A DNA stretch of 64,000 nt from Haematobia irritans. Its lineage: Eukaryota; Arthropoda; Insecta; Diptera; Muscidae. Below, one piece after another: positions 45,054 to 56,640 of this stretch (positions are counted from its first letter, which is position 1; each line of letters starts with the position of its first letter). The position numbers were made by a program, and so were the translations under genes. Where the stretch lies: the NCBI RefSeq assembly GCF_050003625.1, contig NC_134398.1:81686003-81750002 (forward strand), given 5' to 3'. The notes under the pieces were generated by a model. It worked only from the letters and a program-made list of their open reading frames with translations. It did not search any database and was not told the origin of the DNA.

Positions 45054-45950
45054 CCTTGTTACAGCAGCTCCATGATGATCGTTCAATGGTCATTCAGCGA
45101 GTCATGAGTGAAGTTCTAATTGTGTGAAAATAGAAAGAAAAAAAAAGAGAAAACCAAAACCCGAAAGAGTAATTTACCAATAAAACAACAAATTCTGTCC
45201 CAAATAGCTCCACATTCAATACGTCACGAATATTTCAACTACGTCGATTTAATATGTTTTGATTTTATGACTGGAGGAACAATTTGAACTGAAACACTAC
45301 GCGAGAGCTTGTTTATGAATGGGTTTCTATACTCCCACGTAGATCACATAGTTGTACTTTCATTGTTGTTGTTGGATCTTGTTCTCGTGTCCTCCTTATG
45401 CACAGAAAAAAATATCACCAAAATATTTCCAATTAAAAAGTTAATTGAAGTTGAAATTTTTTCAATTAATAAATTAATTGGTACAACTAACTTTTTAATC
45501 AAGATAGAAACATTAAGTTAATTTAGTCAATGATTGAAAATTTTAAAATTTTTAATTAAAAAGTTAATTGATACAATTAACTTTTAATCAAATTCGGAAG
45601 ACTAAGTCAGTTATAAAAGTGATTAAATTTATGATTAATTTTTTTTTTTTCAAACAATCAATTGTTAATCCAACTAAAAATTCTAAGCCAATTCAGAATG
45701 TAACTGAAAATAGTTACCTTTGTTTAATTACTAAATTAATTGAGTTTTGCAATCAACATCAATTAAGTTTTTAATTGAATCAATTAAAAACTTAATTGAA
45801 ATTTTGTAATGAAATCAATTAATTTTTTAATCAAGAATTTTTTCTATGCCCAATTAAAACTGTGATTGATACTATCATTTTCGTGATTGAAGACATTTCA
45901 ATTAAAAACTTAATTGGATCAATTAATTTCGTGATTGAATCAGAAAAACA
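45054..45950. other. Spacer of the inverted duplication
   Basis: Unique sequence 45054-45400 without a recognised gene, then 45404-45950, a short element of the ATTGATTCAATTAA family (left end CACAGAAAAAAATATCACC, interior AATTGATACAATTAAC, CGTGATTGAA). The mirror symmetry ends at TTCATTTA (45053) and resumes at TAAATGAA (45951). Confidence 0.6.
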
Positions 45951-48598
45951 TAAATGAAAAAACAACAACAACAACAAGATCTACACCATATTGAGTGTAA
46001 CAAACAGTATGTACCCAGGTAAAATCCACTAACATACATTTTTGTCAACAATTTAGCTAGTATATTTTATTAAGTTAAAAGTCGATCTAATCCCAATAAA
46101 CACAAACGTTTGAAAAATGCTAAATTTCAATAATTTTTCAAAAGAATTAGGGTAATATTCAAGTTGAGAAATTGTTGAGAAAATCGCGTTCTCAACAAAA
46201 AACAGACATTACCCTCAACAGTAATTTTCAACTCATAATTAATAATTTCTCAACAATAAATGTTGAGTTGAAAAACACCTAAAATCAACAAGAATGTAAA
46301 TGTTTACAAATTTGAAAATGGTTATCAATAAATAAGAGAACAAGGTTCTTTTAAGTTGAATCTGATATCAAAGCTAACGATTTTAAAATGAAAAATAATT
46401 ACAAATAAATGAAAACAAAAACATACTCATGTTGAAATTTTTTTGAAAATAATACAAAGTGTTATTGGTTTCGTAGCATTTTCAATAAAAATTCGAATTG
46501 AACATGATTTTGTTTGCATTAAATTATAATAATTTTCCAGTTGAAAATATTCTTTCTTGCCATATGATCTTAAGCAATATTCTACACGGAAGGCAATAAA
46601 AGTTAAAGAATTTTCAATAGTATTAAAACACAAATTTTTTATTTATTTTTATATTTTCTAAAATCCATTATTTCTGTAAAATGATCACATTTGTAAAATT
46701 AATGAAATGAAACATGTTCCTAGTTTCTCTTTGACATATAATGAAATTCATAAATTTGTACTACGTATTAAGATGTATACATACATATGCTTTTTTTTAA
46801 ATATACGTATGCATATTTATGGATATTTGATATTACCATTAAATGTATTATTAGTTTTATACTACATTATGTATCGATATTTCCATTCGATGGGTGGAAG
46901 TTTATATATATATTAATAAGCTCAAAGCTTTTGAAAGTCTTTTTATGTATTTTGAACGAATGTTTCAATTTTTGGTTAAAACGTTCATCTAAGCTTAAAA
47001 AAAGTATGTAAAACAAATATTAACTTTTATACTAATATACCATTTAAAGTGGAATAAATTCTATTAAAGCAGAATCATCGAACATTGATTCTAAGGATTA
47101 TTTTTCTTTCGGCTTGTATGACTTTCGTTTTTTAAGTCTGGTACTTGCGTGTTGGAAAAAGGAAATACATGTCTTTTGAAATTCTTCATCGTTTCCCATC
47201 GGATACTTTTTGAAATAAACTTGCTTTATTGCAAGTGTTGTTGAGAGGGGTCGAACAGGACTCTTAGTTAGAGTACCCTGCCAAGAAATTTGTTGGGCTA
47301 CTTCATCAGAAATAAGATGTCTCCAGGATGTCTTCACAAAAGTAACGGAGCTGTTAAAAGTCTCCGATGCAAGCTCCTCCACAAAAGCGCTAAAAGTATT
47401 TTCTGATTTTTGAATGGATTTTTCGAAATCTTCAAATTGGTTCTTTGACGAGAATGGAGGTTTTGGTACAACCGATGTTTTCTTGAACGGATGCGCCGAT
47501 GAATTAATTAACTTTATTTCCTCCATAACTCTCCGCAACATTTTTTTGTTTGTTTCTTGATCTACTTTTATTTCTTAAAGAAAGGGTAATATTATTTATT
47601 GTTACTATGGTTACAACAAATTTTTCTTACCTTTTAATAATAAATGATGTGCCTCGTGGTGCGATCGGATTTCTGAAATATATAATGTTTAATATGTTAA
47701 TTTTTAGTTTCTTAATATGTTTTAAAACATTTCTGAAGTATTGATTAAAGGTGCGTATTAAGTTCGCATTATAGGTGGGTACTAAGTTCGAGTTTAGCCG
47801 CTAAAATCGCTAAAGTGAAAACTAAATCAGTAAGAAAAAGGCATAAAATTATACATATTTGTTGAAAATTTGTTTATAACTTGATGGGGAAAAGCCCAAA
47901 GCAAATTTTCACAAAGTTTGTATTCCTTAAAATAGATTATTAAAGAAAAGTAATCGTGAAAAAATGACGATTTTAGCGCCTAAACTCGAACTCAATACCC
48001 ACCTTATCGCGTTAAATTACCATTTTTTCACGGTTACTTTTCTTTAACAATTCATTTGAAAGAAAATAGACGTTTTCAAGCGTTGCTTTGGACTATTCCC
48101 GATAAAGTTATAATAAAACGTGCCAAAAAAGTTATAATTTCATTCTGCTTTTATAGATTTGATTTCGATTTTAGCGGCTAAACTCGAACTCAATTTCAAA
48201 AATATGTGCCAGTTTGTTTTGTATTTTGTTAAAGGTGGGTATTAAGTTAACATTATAACTTTTTCGGCTAATTTTACTACAACTTGAAGGGAAGTTAAAG
48301 CAAAAATTTAAATTATTTATTTTCTTTAAAGAAAAGTAACGGTGAAAAATGGCAATTTTAGCGCGATATATCGGCCTTAAAGAGCAAATTGTAATTTTGT
48401 ATACAAATATAAACATTTGAATCATTAATTTATTTATAAAATATCTGGACTATAAAAATGTTCAAATTGTGAATACGAAAATCAAAGAGAATGTAGAATC
48501 CCCCATATTTTCTTCTTTTACTCTTCATTTTCCGGACGGTCAAACTATGTTCAGAAAGGACGGCTCATTTATGTAATAATGGTTTATGGCATCTTCTA
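45951..48598. repeat. Right arm of the large inverted duplication
   Basis: Mirror of 40999-45053. The arm passes from 138 bp of outside DNA (45951-46091) through the CACTA-like left terminus (46092) and the DUF4806 gene to GGCATCTTCTACT at 48598. It retains sequence (for example 47960-48080) that the hAT insertion removed in the left arm. Confidence 0.85.
47098..47541 (-). CDS. DUF4806-type protein encoded in the CACTA-like element
   Basis: 147 codons, start MLRRVMEEIKLINSS, an SKNQFEDFEKS helix near residues 30-42, SWQGTLTK near residue 86, and a basic C-terminus RLKKRKSYKPKEK. The pattern matches DUF4806 by eye. It lies downstream of the transposase on the same strand and inside the same terminal repeats. 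By analogy with plant CACTA elements, which need a second DNA-binding protein besides the transposase, this could be the accessory factor, but that is inference. The frame is intact in both arms of the duplication. The 5' end may be spliced from exons further right. Confidence 0.65.
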   Translation of the reverse strand: MLRRVMEEIKLINSSAHPFKKTSVVPKPPFSSKNQFEDFEKSIQKSENTFSAFVEELASETFNSSVTFVKTSWRHLISDEVAQQISWQGTLTKSPVRPLSTTLAIKQVYFKKYPMGNDEEFQKTCISFFQHASTRLKKRKSYKPKEK

Positions 48599-48737
48599 CT
48601 TTTATTAGCTTTTGGTGAAGGAACACAACTATTATACCAATTGTAGAGAAAGCTCCTAAACCAAAAACAAAAAAAACAAAAAGTATATCTTGTGTTATTA
48701 CAGAATTGTTGTAAGTTTGTTTTAAAAGATTTAACAT
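48540..48737 (-). other. Small ORF with one hydrophobic segment
   Basis: 65 codons with a strongly hydrophobic stretch (LFVFFVFGLGAFSTIGIIVV) that could span a membrane, then a polar tail. Its last third lies within the duplicated arm and is mirrored at 41000-41057. No family recognised and no supporting splice or start context, so coding status is doubtful. Confidence 0.25.
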
Positions 48738-50705
48738 AGACGAAAATTTCCAAAAAAACCTTTAAGAAAAATCAAAGAGTTGGCGGGCGCGTAATGATGG
48801 GTCATTTTGACCTCTATGAGTTAGAAACACCAACGAAGGCGATGAAAAAGGATGGCATGGAAATGTTGCCCACAATATGACATTTCTCATTGATGGGGAA
48901 TAATTATTGGAAAAAATTAACATTTTGACAACAAAATCTGTAATACATCGGCCAGTACAAAGCTTCCAACTATGAATGTTTTCATCATAATAAAATCAGT
49001 CGAGTTGTGTCGGTCAAAATCAGTCAAAGTAATGCGCAAATCCGAGATGAAAAACAAACATTTGGTTTCTTAGGTCATAACAGAATGCAGCCCATTTTGT
49101 GTGAATCTTTTCAATACGCTGCAATAAGTGTCCCATGTGTAAATATTTAAGGCGTCATAGTCATATAAAGTATGGCTATTTGGACGAAGCCGTAGCCCAA
49201 ATTTATGTATCCGATGTAGCTTTAGTATTGAAATATTTACATGAACATAGTATAATAAATCGGATATTTGTTCATATGGAATCATCAGACATTAAATGAT
49301 GGCGAAAAAACTTATGATAGTAAAATATCAGGTGTTACACCATACTTCTCAGCGGAGGAGATTAATTTATCACTGCCAGTACCCCATACCTGTAATAATC
49401 ATATCGTATCATACTTCATACCAAAATTTCTTCACCAATGGAGGCAGATTCAGCAGCTCCAATATAGAAACAGGTTAAGTTTGCAGATAATAATAATGCT
49501 TCTAAAGCATATTGCAAAGCGCATTCAGTAGGATCCTGTGTATCAAATCGCAAAAGTGGTTGTTCCAATTCAAATATGAATAGTGAAACAATTTTTTCTT
49601 CCATTGATAAACTATGTACTATTCCAGAGAAGATTTTAGCTATTCGGATTATTCGAAAAGCTACAATATAAGTATGAATAAATTTAATAAATCGTTCTGA
49701 AAATAATTCCAGTTTAAATATAGACGGATGCCCAATTTTATTACTAATTGAGTATCTAATACTGTATTTATAAACTTTTAACAATAAACTTTGCAAGATT
49801 TGCAAATGAATAAAACATAGAACTCCCGATTTGAGATGTAGAGCACAGCATTTTTGATCATGTTCATAATTGACATTTAGACCGTCCTTTTCTGTATTTT
49901 AGCACTCATTTTTATTAAAATCGCAGATAATATTACTCAATTGATGTGCGATGACTGTATTTATCTAGGTTTGTCATTATATATAAGTATATGCTTGTTT
50001 TTATTTATATTTTTAATTATATATTTAATTTAAATTCGAAAACCTTGTAAAGATATATGTAATAGTTTTTCTTACCTTGTAATAGTGAATTTCTTTGTTC
50101 TGCATGATTTATCCTATCTTCTTCTTGATCTGAAATGACAGAAGGATACAATATATGTTTAGATAAATGGATATTACTACATAAAGAAATAATATACGCC
50201 CACAATTTAAAATATTACAGTTTATAATCAATTGTCGATTGAAAAATGATTAATTTTAATTAAACTATTTTAACCATTATACGAAATTTTGTTTATTATT
50301 AATTAAAAATGAACAGATCAACAAAATAAACTACAGTTTGGTTATCATTTTTGTTCACGATGTAATTCATAGGGCCTTGCAACAGGCCGTAGTCAAAACG
50401 ACGAAAGATGACGTTAGTATACAAAAAATAAAGACCACTTTCCAGCGTTAATGAAAGTAAATAAAATGAAATAAATATTTTTACTAATTACATTCTTTAT
50501 AGATATATGTGAAGTACCTTTTTCTCTGGGTCCTGTTTGAGTTTTCGACGCCATAATACTTTAGGAATTGGATTTATAATATTTGTTATAAGCCATCATG
50601 TATCTTTGCGAATAAGTGGAATAAAAACACCAGTTATAAAATGTTTATATACTTTTTGCGATAGCGTTAATTTGCAACACGATTGAATTTGGAAAAGGGA
50701 TGATG

Positions 50706-52401
50706 TTAAAGGTTAATGAAAAAAGACATGACTTGTCTACTTAAGACCCACACTATACCCAAATTTCTTATAAATTTCGTTATGAGGAAAATTTCACTTT
50801 CAACGTTGTAAACGTTATTCGGCTTTTTATTAGATAAATAAATGCGATTTGTTTTTATATATACTGCTTCACCATCCTCCTTAATCCTTTGAGGCATTTT
50901 GTATTGTTGGGTGAAATTTATACTCTCTTCGATTAATCGGTTAAATATTTGGGCAGCCACATTGTTATTTTTTTTACACTTTCTCTTCAATTTGCCAAGG
51001 TGATTTTCAAATTTAAAGGCGCTTATTGTTTCTATACTTCCGAAATTTAAAGCTTCGTCAGCCAAGTGAGTTAAACAAAGAGTATTAAAGGTTAGAAAAG
51101 TTTCATTATATAAATGCGGTATTTTTTTAACGAACTCATTTATGAGACTTTTTGCGCACTCATTATATTCAACACAATCTGATTCATTCAAAAGTATTCT
51201 TATCGCTAGGCTTAACATGAGGAAATGTTCATAACGTTCGTTATCCAAAACATCATCAAGAACATACAATCCGGTGTACAATAAAAATTTTCTTAACTCA
51301 GTAGCTTTAAAACGATCAATTTCATGAAGGCTTCGAGTTCCACTTGTAAATTCCTTAGGTAACTGTCGATTTAATGAGAACAGTTTTCCGTCTATCAACT
51401 GTAGTTATGAGTTTTTAAAGAAAATGGTTGTTTTTTCTGTTTAACCCACGCTTTGATTAACGACTTCACGACTCCAATACATAATATGTGCATGTAGTCA
51501 AACGCGAAAGTTTTAACTATATCCACAGGCATAAGGTTTCTTTTATAATGTGATGATTTGGATCACGCCGAAGACGAAAATCTTTATCGTTTCTATTGTC
51601 ACCATGATCCGCCTCAAAAATCATTCTGCGGTTTAAAGAAGATCCTATTATCGTACATTTTGGGCAACTGAAATAGCCAGTATGACCTTTAATGCCTAGT
51701 ATATAAGAACGGGCAGGAGCATCACAAATAAATGAGCGGCAAGAAACTGAATAAATAGAACTATTAAAATTTTAACCAGTTTTCATAAGTTCTATGAATT
51801 CTTCTGCAAATTGTTGCATATATAAATTGCAGTCAAGTGGTTTGGAGTTTCCGCAGTATGCACCTGCTACCAAAACATCTTCCGTTCCTTGCACGTTAAT
51901 TAAAATAGGCCACAATTGCAAATTTGAACTTTTAGCGAGTGGTAAACCATCGACATTGATATTATTTTTGAAGTCCCTGCCGTCAAATCTTTCTTTTCGT
52001 AACAAATCACATAATCCGTTTGCTATTCCATAATATACGTATTCACCGTCACTCATTCTTTCCACTGGCGCTTTTCTGGGTGTTGATTTTAATGCTCTAA
52101 CATCAGATGGAAGACCTTTTATGTGGGATGAAAGTATCCTTAACAAACGGTTGACAGCGACATTGGGAACATTAAATTCCACTACGCGATTTGCTAATTG
52201 TTCCAACATAGTAATTTCTCTAGCTTCTGTGTAAAATTCATCTTCATCACTAGAAGTATCAAAGGAAACATATTCTGAGTCTTCTTCAACCTCCTCCAAA
52301 CGCTTCCCTTTTTCACAGAAGATTTCACAATTTTCCACAAACTCTTCTTCATTTTCCGATTCAGGGACATTGTTTATAACAGGAACATCATCCCTTTCCA
52401 A
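50706..52401 (-). pseudogene. CACTA-like transposase, one stop and one or more frameshifts
   Basis: First part (52401-51772): acidic N-terminus, then GEYVYYGIANGL, INVDGLPLAKSSNLQLWPI and VAGAYCGNSKPLDCN. After an in-frame TAA it continues RSFICDAPARSYILGIKGH, SCPKCTIIG and HHIIK; a frameshift near 51545 leads to FAFDYMHILCIGVVKSLIK, then KLFSLNRQLPKEF, RSLHEIDRFKATELRKFLL (51398-50706). The order DGLPL-x-KSS...WPI, CDAPA-x-x-x-x-x-GIKGH, C-x-x-C, D-x-MH-x-x-CIGV and KATE-x-R-x-FLLY-G is that of the animal EnSpm/CACTA transposase family (DUF4218-like C-terminal region). The stretch before 52401 (about 52460) probably continues the same frame. Defective in this copy. Confidence 0.75.
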
Positions 52402-52694
52402 TAATTCACAAATTTGCTTGACTTCTTTTTTAATTTTTATATTACGAGATATATTTACCTTTTAAGCCAAAAAAATGCGCGCTTGGTATAATTTTTTTTT
52501 TGTTTTTATCTCGATACACATGTTAAGTGTTTTTCAAATTGAATTCTAGCATTTTAGCAAATTGAGAAAACTTTGAATTCGACTACGGAATGGCGTTGAA
52601 ATGTCATTGTCTTCAAGTTGTGTTCAACATATATTGATTTTTTGTTGAAAATCCTCCTTGCTTTCAACTTGCAACTAATCTTGTGTTTATTGGG

Positions 52695-53434
52695 ATGTGT
52701 TTAAATAAAAGCTATTCATTTATTTATTTAAAATTTTGATTGGATTTATCTCCAATATATATTTAAAGTCGAAATTATTTCTTTCACAATTATACAAAAG
52801 TTAGAATTTTCATTTGAAGTCCATTTCTATTCAATCAAATATTACACATTATAATTTTCTATTTGGTCTAATTAAAATCATGAAATTTTTCTTTATTTAG
52901 TTTATAATTTCGATTTATTTACTTTACTTACTTGTTTACTTTGTAGTCAATATACAAAATGTTATCTTATCTCCTTAGTACCCCCTTAAAACAAAATACA
53001 TTAATAAGGATTTATATTTTAATAGGACCACTAATGAAAACGCCGAAAAAGTCTTATATTAATGTAAAATTTTAATTAATATCATACATACACACAAAAA
53101 TTTTTTTTCGGATTCAATCACGAAATTAATTGATCCAATTAATTTTTTAATTGAAATGTCTTCAATCACAGAAATGATAGTATCAATTGAAAAATTAATT
53201 GATACTATTAATATTTGTGATTTATTTTAGTTTCAATTAAAAATTTGTTGAATCAATTAAATGATTGTTTGTGTTTGTTACTGCATCTTTTATGCTGTTG
53301 GTTGTTTTGATTCTAGAGACAGTGCGGGTGAATTTCTAGAATGTTCCTTGTGTGTTGGTATCTTTTGTGGTGATAGTTGGTTTGTTGCAATAGTGAGATC
53401 AGAAAGGGATCGTGTGTGCGGAGTTTGTTATTTT
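52695..53434. other. AT-rich flank with a short ATTGATTCAATTAA element
   Basis: 52695-53090 is AT-rich with nothing recognised. 53092-53270 has CACACAAAAATTTTTTTTC and TTAATTGATCCAATTAA-type motifs, a short relative of the 33658-35606 element. 53271-53434 is unassigned and holds TTCTAGAATGTTC at 53334-53346. Confidence 0.5.
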
Positions 53435-54770
53435 TGATTTGATTTGATTTATTTATTTATTATTGTAAAACTAGTACAACAAGATTTGATATCTTATAAA
53501 TTACAGTACTAGCTGGTATTTGGCAATACAAATGATTTGAAATTATTATTAGAATTATACTTAGCATTAATATAAATTTTAATATAATTTTAAGATTTTA
53601 AATAATTGAACATAACAATAAAAGGCGATGATCAACAGAACTATTGTAGGTGTTGGAATAGCTTCTTTTTAAATTGATTAGCATTACTTGAGCATTGTAT
53701 GGTTCGAGGGAGGGAGTTCCAGAGACGCGTACTGAATATAAAGAATTGTTTCTCGGATGTTTGGCAGTTTATTCTAGGTTGAATAAGTATTCTTCCTCTA
53801 TTTGACCTTGCAAATCTAATATATTCATATAGATACTGCGGCTCACGGGTGTATATGATTTTATGAAGTTGTAGTAAACATTTTCGTTGAAGTAGACTAT
53901 TAAATGTTGTGTTGAAGATGAGAATCGAAAATTGCGAGATTCTGTCTCTGCGTTTTTTATTGTATACATAGCGTGCAATATTGTTGTATGCGAAATTAAG
54001 TTTTGAAAGATCAGCAGAGGAACAATTTGCGTATATCTCACACCCATATAATAGTGTTGGAACCAAGTAGGTCTTGGCGAGTAGTAGGCGAATATTGCAA
54101 GGTGTTGACGTTTGTACTGCCCATAAATTTCTTAACATTCCATGTATTTTTCCAACAACTGAATTTATGTGATTCGTCCAAGTAAGTTTAGAGTTAAATA
54201 CAAGTCCAAGATTCTTCGATGATTGAACACATTCAATTGGAGAACTGCATATTTTGAGACCATTTTGCATACTTTCGGTGAACTTTCCACTTTTTGTAAT
54301 TATGACGCATTTAGTTTTTGTAGGATTCAAATGCAGATTGTTATCCATAGCCCATTGTGAAACTAGCTGAAGATCATTATTTAATTCAGCTTTACATTGC
54401 GATATATCAGTAGAACTGTGATACAGTTGGACATCGTCCGCATACATGTGGACAGAGCATGAGCGGAGAACCTCAGGTAAATCATTAATATATAAAATAA
54501 AGAGTAAAGGACCAAGAATAGATCCTTGTGGAACCCCTTTAGAGGCACTTAGTAGACCTGACATTTTATCTCCAACAGAGACTAATTGAGCGCGTTCAGA
54601 CAAATATGAATAAATTAGTTTGCATGCAGTTTCTGAAAAATGGAAATAAACACGTAGTTTTGTGAGCAAGATGTTGTGATCAACTGTGTCGAATGCTTTA
54701 CTGTGGTCTAAGAGGACCAAAAACGATACCATGTTTGAGTCTAACTTTTGTCGTATTTCTTCAACCACTT
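53435..54770 (-). mobile_element. 5'-truncated CR1/L2-like LINE
   Basis: Consists of an intact-looking reverse transcriptase frame (53641-54768) and a 3' UTR of about 200 bp, ending on the minus strand with AATAAATAAATAAATC and AAATC repeats. Truncated at its 5' end close to 54770, the usual result of incomplete target-primed reverse transcription. No target duplication was identified. Confidence 0.75.
53641..54768 (-). CDS. LINE reverse transcriptase, C-terminal part of ORF2
   Basis: 375 codons without a stop. Motifs: FLVLLDHSKAFDTVDH (about 16-31, first catalytic D21), GVPQGSILGPLLF (78-90), YADD (109-112), the thumb region with LGLVFNSKLTW, and a C-terminal FSTRLWNSLP motif typical of CR1/L2-group elements. 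It lacks the endonuclease and the first RT motifs because of 5' truncation, so it cannot act alone. The uninterrupted frame suggests a young insertion. Codon use shows no difference from the surrounding AT-rich DNA that I can judge by eye. Confidence 0.85.
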   Translation of the reverse strand: MVEEIRQKLDSNMVSFLVLLDHSKAFDTVDHNILLTKLRVYFHFSETACKLIYSYLSERAQLVSVGDKMSGLLSASKGVPQGSILGPLLFILYINDLPEVLRSCSVHMYADDVQLYHSSTDISQCKAELNNDLQLVSQWAMDNNLHLNPTKTKCVIITKSGKFTESMQNGLKICSSPIECVQSSKNLGLVFNSKLTWTNHINSVVGKIHGMLRNLWAVQTSTPCNIRLLLAKTYLVPTLLYGCEIYANCSSADLSKLNFAYNNIARYVYNKKRRDRISQFSILIFNTTFNSLLQRKCLLQLHKIIYTREPQYLYEYIRFARSNRGRILIQPRINCQTSEKQFFIFSTRLWNSLPRTIQCSSNANQFKKKLFQHLQ

Positions 54771-54771
54771 T

Positions 54772-55143
54772 GCTTTATTTTTTCTTTACGGCAGGTATGT
54801 GTCCTTTTCTATTTTTTTTTTTTTTTTTTTTTGAGTTTTATTACTGCATTCAGTTCTCTTGATGCATTTATGAAGTGCACACGTGGTTTTAATTTTGCAA
54901 AATTTTGCGTGCGTTGTGGAGGCTGAGATGTTAAAGAAAAGAAAAACGCTTTATATTGATACAAAACAAATAACTCAAAAACAAATCACATATTAAGGAA
55001 TGTTAATAGTTTAAATTTAGTGAGGATTTAAAATCGATTTACATGAAAAATATAAATCATGAGTGGTAATAGGATGATCTATATTTATTCTACATCTGAA
55101 TCACAGGTTGGAGATGAATCTCTATTTTATGTTACGGAAATTC
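54772..55143. other. Unassigned DNA with a long T tract
   Basis: Includes a T run of about 22 at 54811-54833 and the sequence TTTTGCAAAATTTTGCGTGCG. I see no gene or element end. Confidence 0.4.
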
Positions 55144-55147
55144 CTAA

Positions 55148-55873
55148 AGGTGCACTGAAAAAACAGTGAACCCACCAGGAAAGATAACTTTCGATTAATT
55201 TTAGAAAATTTGGAACTTTTTTAGAAAATTTTAACTAAACGGTATTACAAGCGCTGGCATCACTCCGATATGGCAAAAATAAGTAAATATTTTTCGACAA
55301 ATTCAAGAAAATTTATTAGACATAACTAAATTTTTTCAGTAGTTAAAGAAAATTTTGTAGTTTTAAGAGAAATCTTGGAGTTCAAAATTTCAAGAATGTC
55401 TTTAGTGACATACGAAGTTCATGATGGACACATTTTTGGTAAAATTTACAAATTTAAAGAAATAATGAACTATTTTGTAAGAAATACGAAATTAGGAAAT
55501 CTTTATGCTTTATTTGTGTATAACTTTTTCCCGTTTTTTAGTTCATTTAACTAACATACGCAAAAAATTATTTGACTGAAATAAACTTTTTCCAAACATA
55601 ATGATTCTATGAACTAATATAAAGTTAATATGACTTTAGTGAAATAGAGAGTTCACTTTTTTTTGAGTGTGAGACTATGTTTGAGTTTAACCGCTAAAAT
55701 CAAAAATAAATCAGCAAATAAGTAGAACATAATACGTCTTTGATGCAAATTTCAATATAACTTAATGGGGAATAGCCCAAAGCAGTTTTTTCATAAAGTT
55801 TGTACTCTTTAAAATGGATTATTAAAATTAATTAAAGTAATCGTGAAAAATGGCGATTTAATAATACCCACCT
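55148..55873. mobile_element. TTAA-target MITE split by a 517-bp MITE
   Basis: Left end CTAA-AGGTG (55144-55152), continued at 55672 with AGACTATGTTTGAG; right end ATACCCACCT followed by TTAA at 55874-55877. Same family as 19869-20073. The insert 55153-55669 sits five bases from the left end. Confidence 0.7.
55153..55669 (+). mobile_element. 517-bp MITE, first of a twin pair
   Basis: Ends CACTGAAAAAACAGTGAAC and GTTCACTTTTTTTTGAGTG; flanked by TG (55151-55152 and 55670-55671). The reverse-complement twin is at 56132-56638. Confidence 0.8.
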
Positions 55874-56131
55874 TTAATACTAAATGCTATACTGGCTAGT
55901 GGAAATTATGTCTAATTTTACAATATTTTTTATTTCAAATATATTCTTCAAATATATTATTCAAAAGTTCCCCATTAGTCAATGGATATGATTCCAATAA
56001 TGTACCTTCTGGATGGATTTTCTCAATGTGGTAAGTTTTTTCTATAAAAGGTATTCCGTCCATTTTTAATAAAACCAAAATTTAAATTTATTAAAAATAA
56101 TTATTTTCAATGTCTACCTGCAGGCCTTCTA

Positions 56132-56638
56132 CACTCAAAAAAAGTGAAGTCTCTATTTCACTAAAGCCAATTTATCTTTATTTTAGTTCATGGAATTATT
56201 ATGTTTGGAGAAAGTTTCCTTTACTCTAATAATTTTTTGCGTACGCTAGTTAAATTAACTAAAATCGAGGAAAAAATATACACAAATGAAGCATAAAGAT
56301 TAACTAAATTCGCGTCTCCCACAAAATAGTTCAGTATTTCTTTAAATTTGCAAATTTTACTATTTTTTACATGAACTTCATATGTCACTAAAGATATTCT
56401 TGCAATTTTGAACTCCAAATTTTTCCTTGAAACTAAAAATTTTTCTTTAACAAGTGAAAAACTTAATTATGTCTAATAAATTTTCTTGAATTTTTCGAAA
56501 AATATTTACTTATTTTAATGACATCGGCGTGATGCCAGCGTTTTTAATACTGTTTAGTTAAATTTTTTTAAAAATATTCAAAATTTTCTAAAATTAACCG
56601 AAATTTTTCTTCCTGGTGGGTTCACTGTTTTTTCAGTG
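56132..56638 (-). mobile_element. 507-bp MITE, inverted twin
   Basis: Ends CACTCAAAAAAAGTGAAG and GTTCACTGTTTTTTCAGTG; flanked by TA (56130-56131 and 56639-56640). Similar over its whole length to 55153-55669 in inverted orientation, 462 bp apart. No coding region; open frames are chance. Confidence 0.8.
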
Positions 56639-56640
56639 TA

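Larger units (their letters stand above)
46092..52694 (-). mobile_element. CACTA (EnSpm)-like transposon with transposase and DUF4806 gene
   Basis: Terminal inverted repeats CCCAATAAACACAA (46092) and TTGTGTTTATTGGG (to 52694), each flanked by AT. The subterminal DNA on both sides is rich in short TTGAG/CTCAAC and CAAGTTG/TTCAAC motifs in both orientations, as CACTA elements carry subterminal binding sites. Inside are, on the minus strand, a transposase (50706-52401) and a DUF4806 protein (47098-47541). TTAA-type MITEs are nested at 47749-48004 and near 48228-48380. DNA at 48600-50500 is AT-rich and may contain introns or further exons; I could not assign it. Confidence 0.65.

Noticed and set aside
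43518..46633. 68-codon frame present in both arms (43518-43724 and 46427-46633) as a conserved gene
   Set aside because: The two copies are related by the recent duplication, so similarity is not independent evidence; no domain or start context.
40999..48598. Foldback or Maverick-type transposon with giant terminal repeats
   Set aside because: The mirror symmetry crosses the CACTA-like terminus into outside DNA and no Maverick proteins are present, so a segmental inverted duplication fits better.
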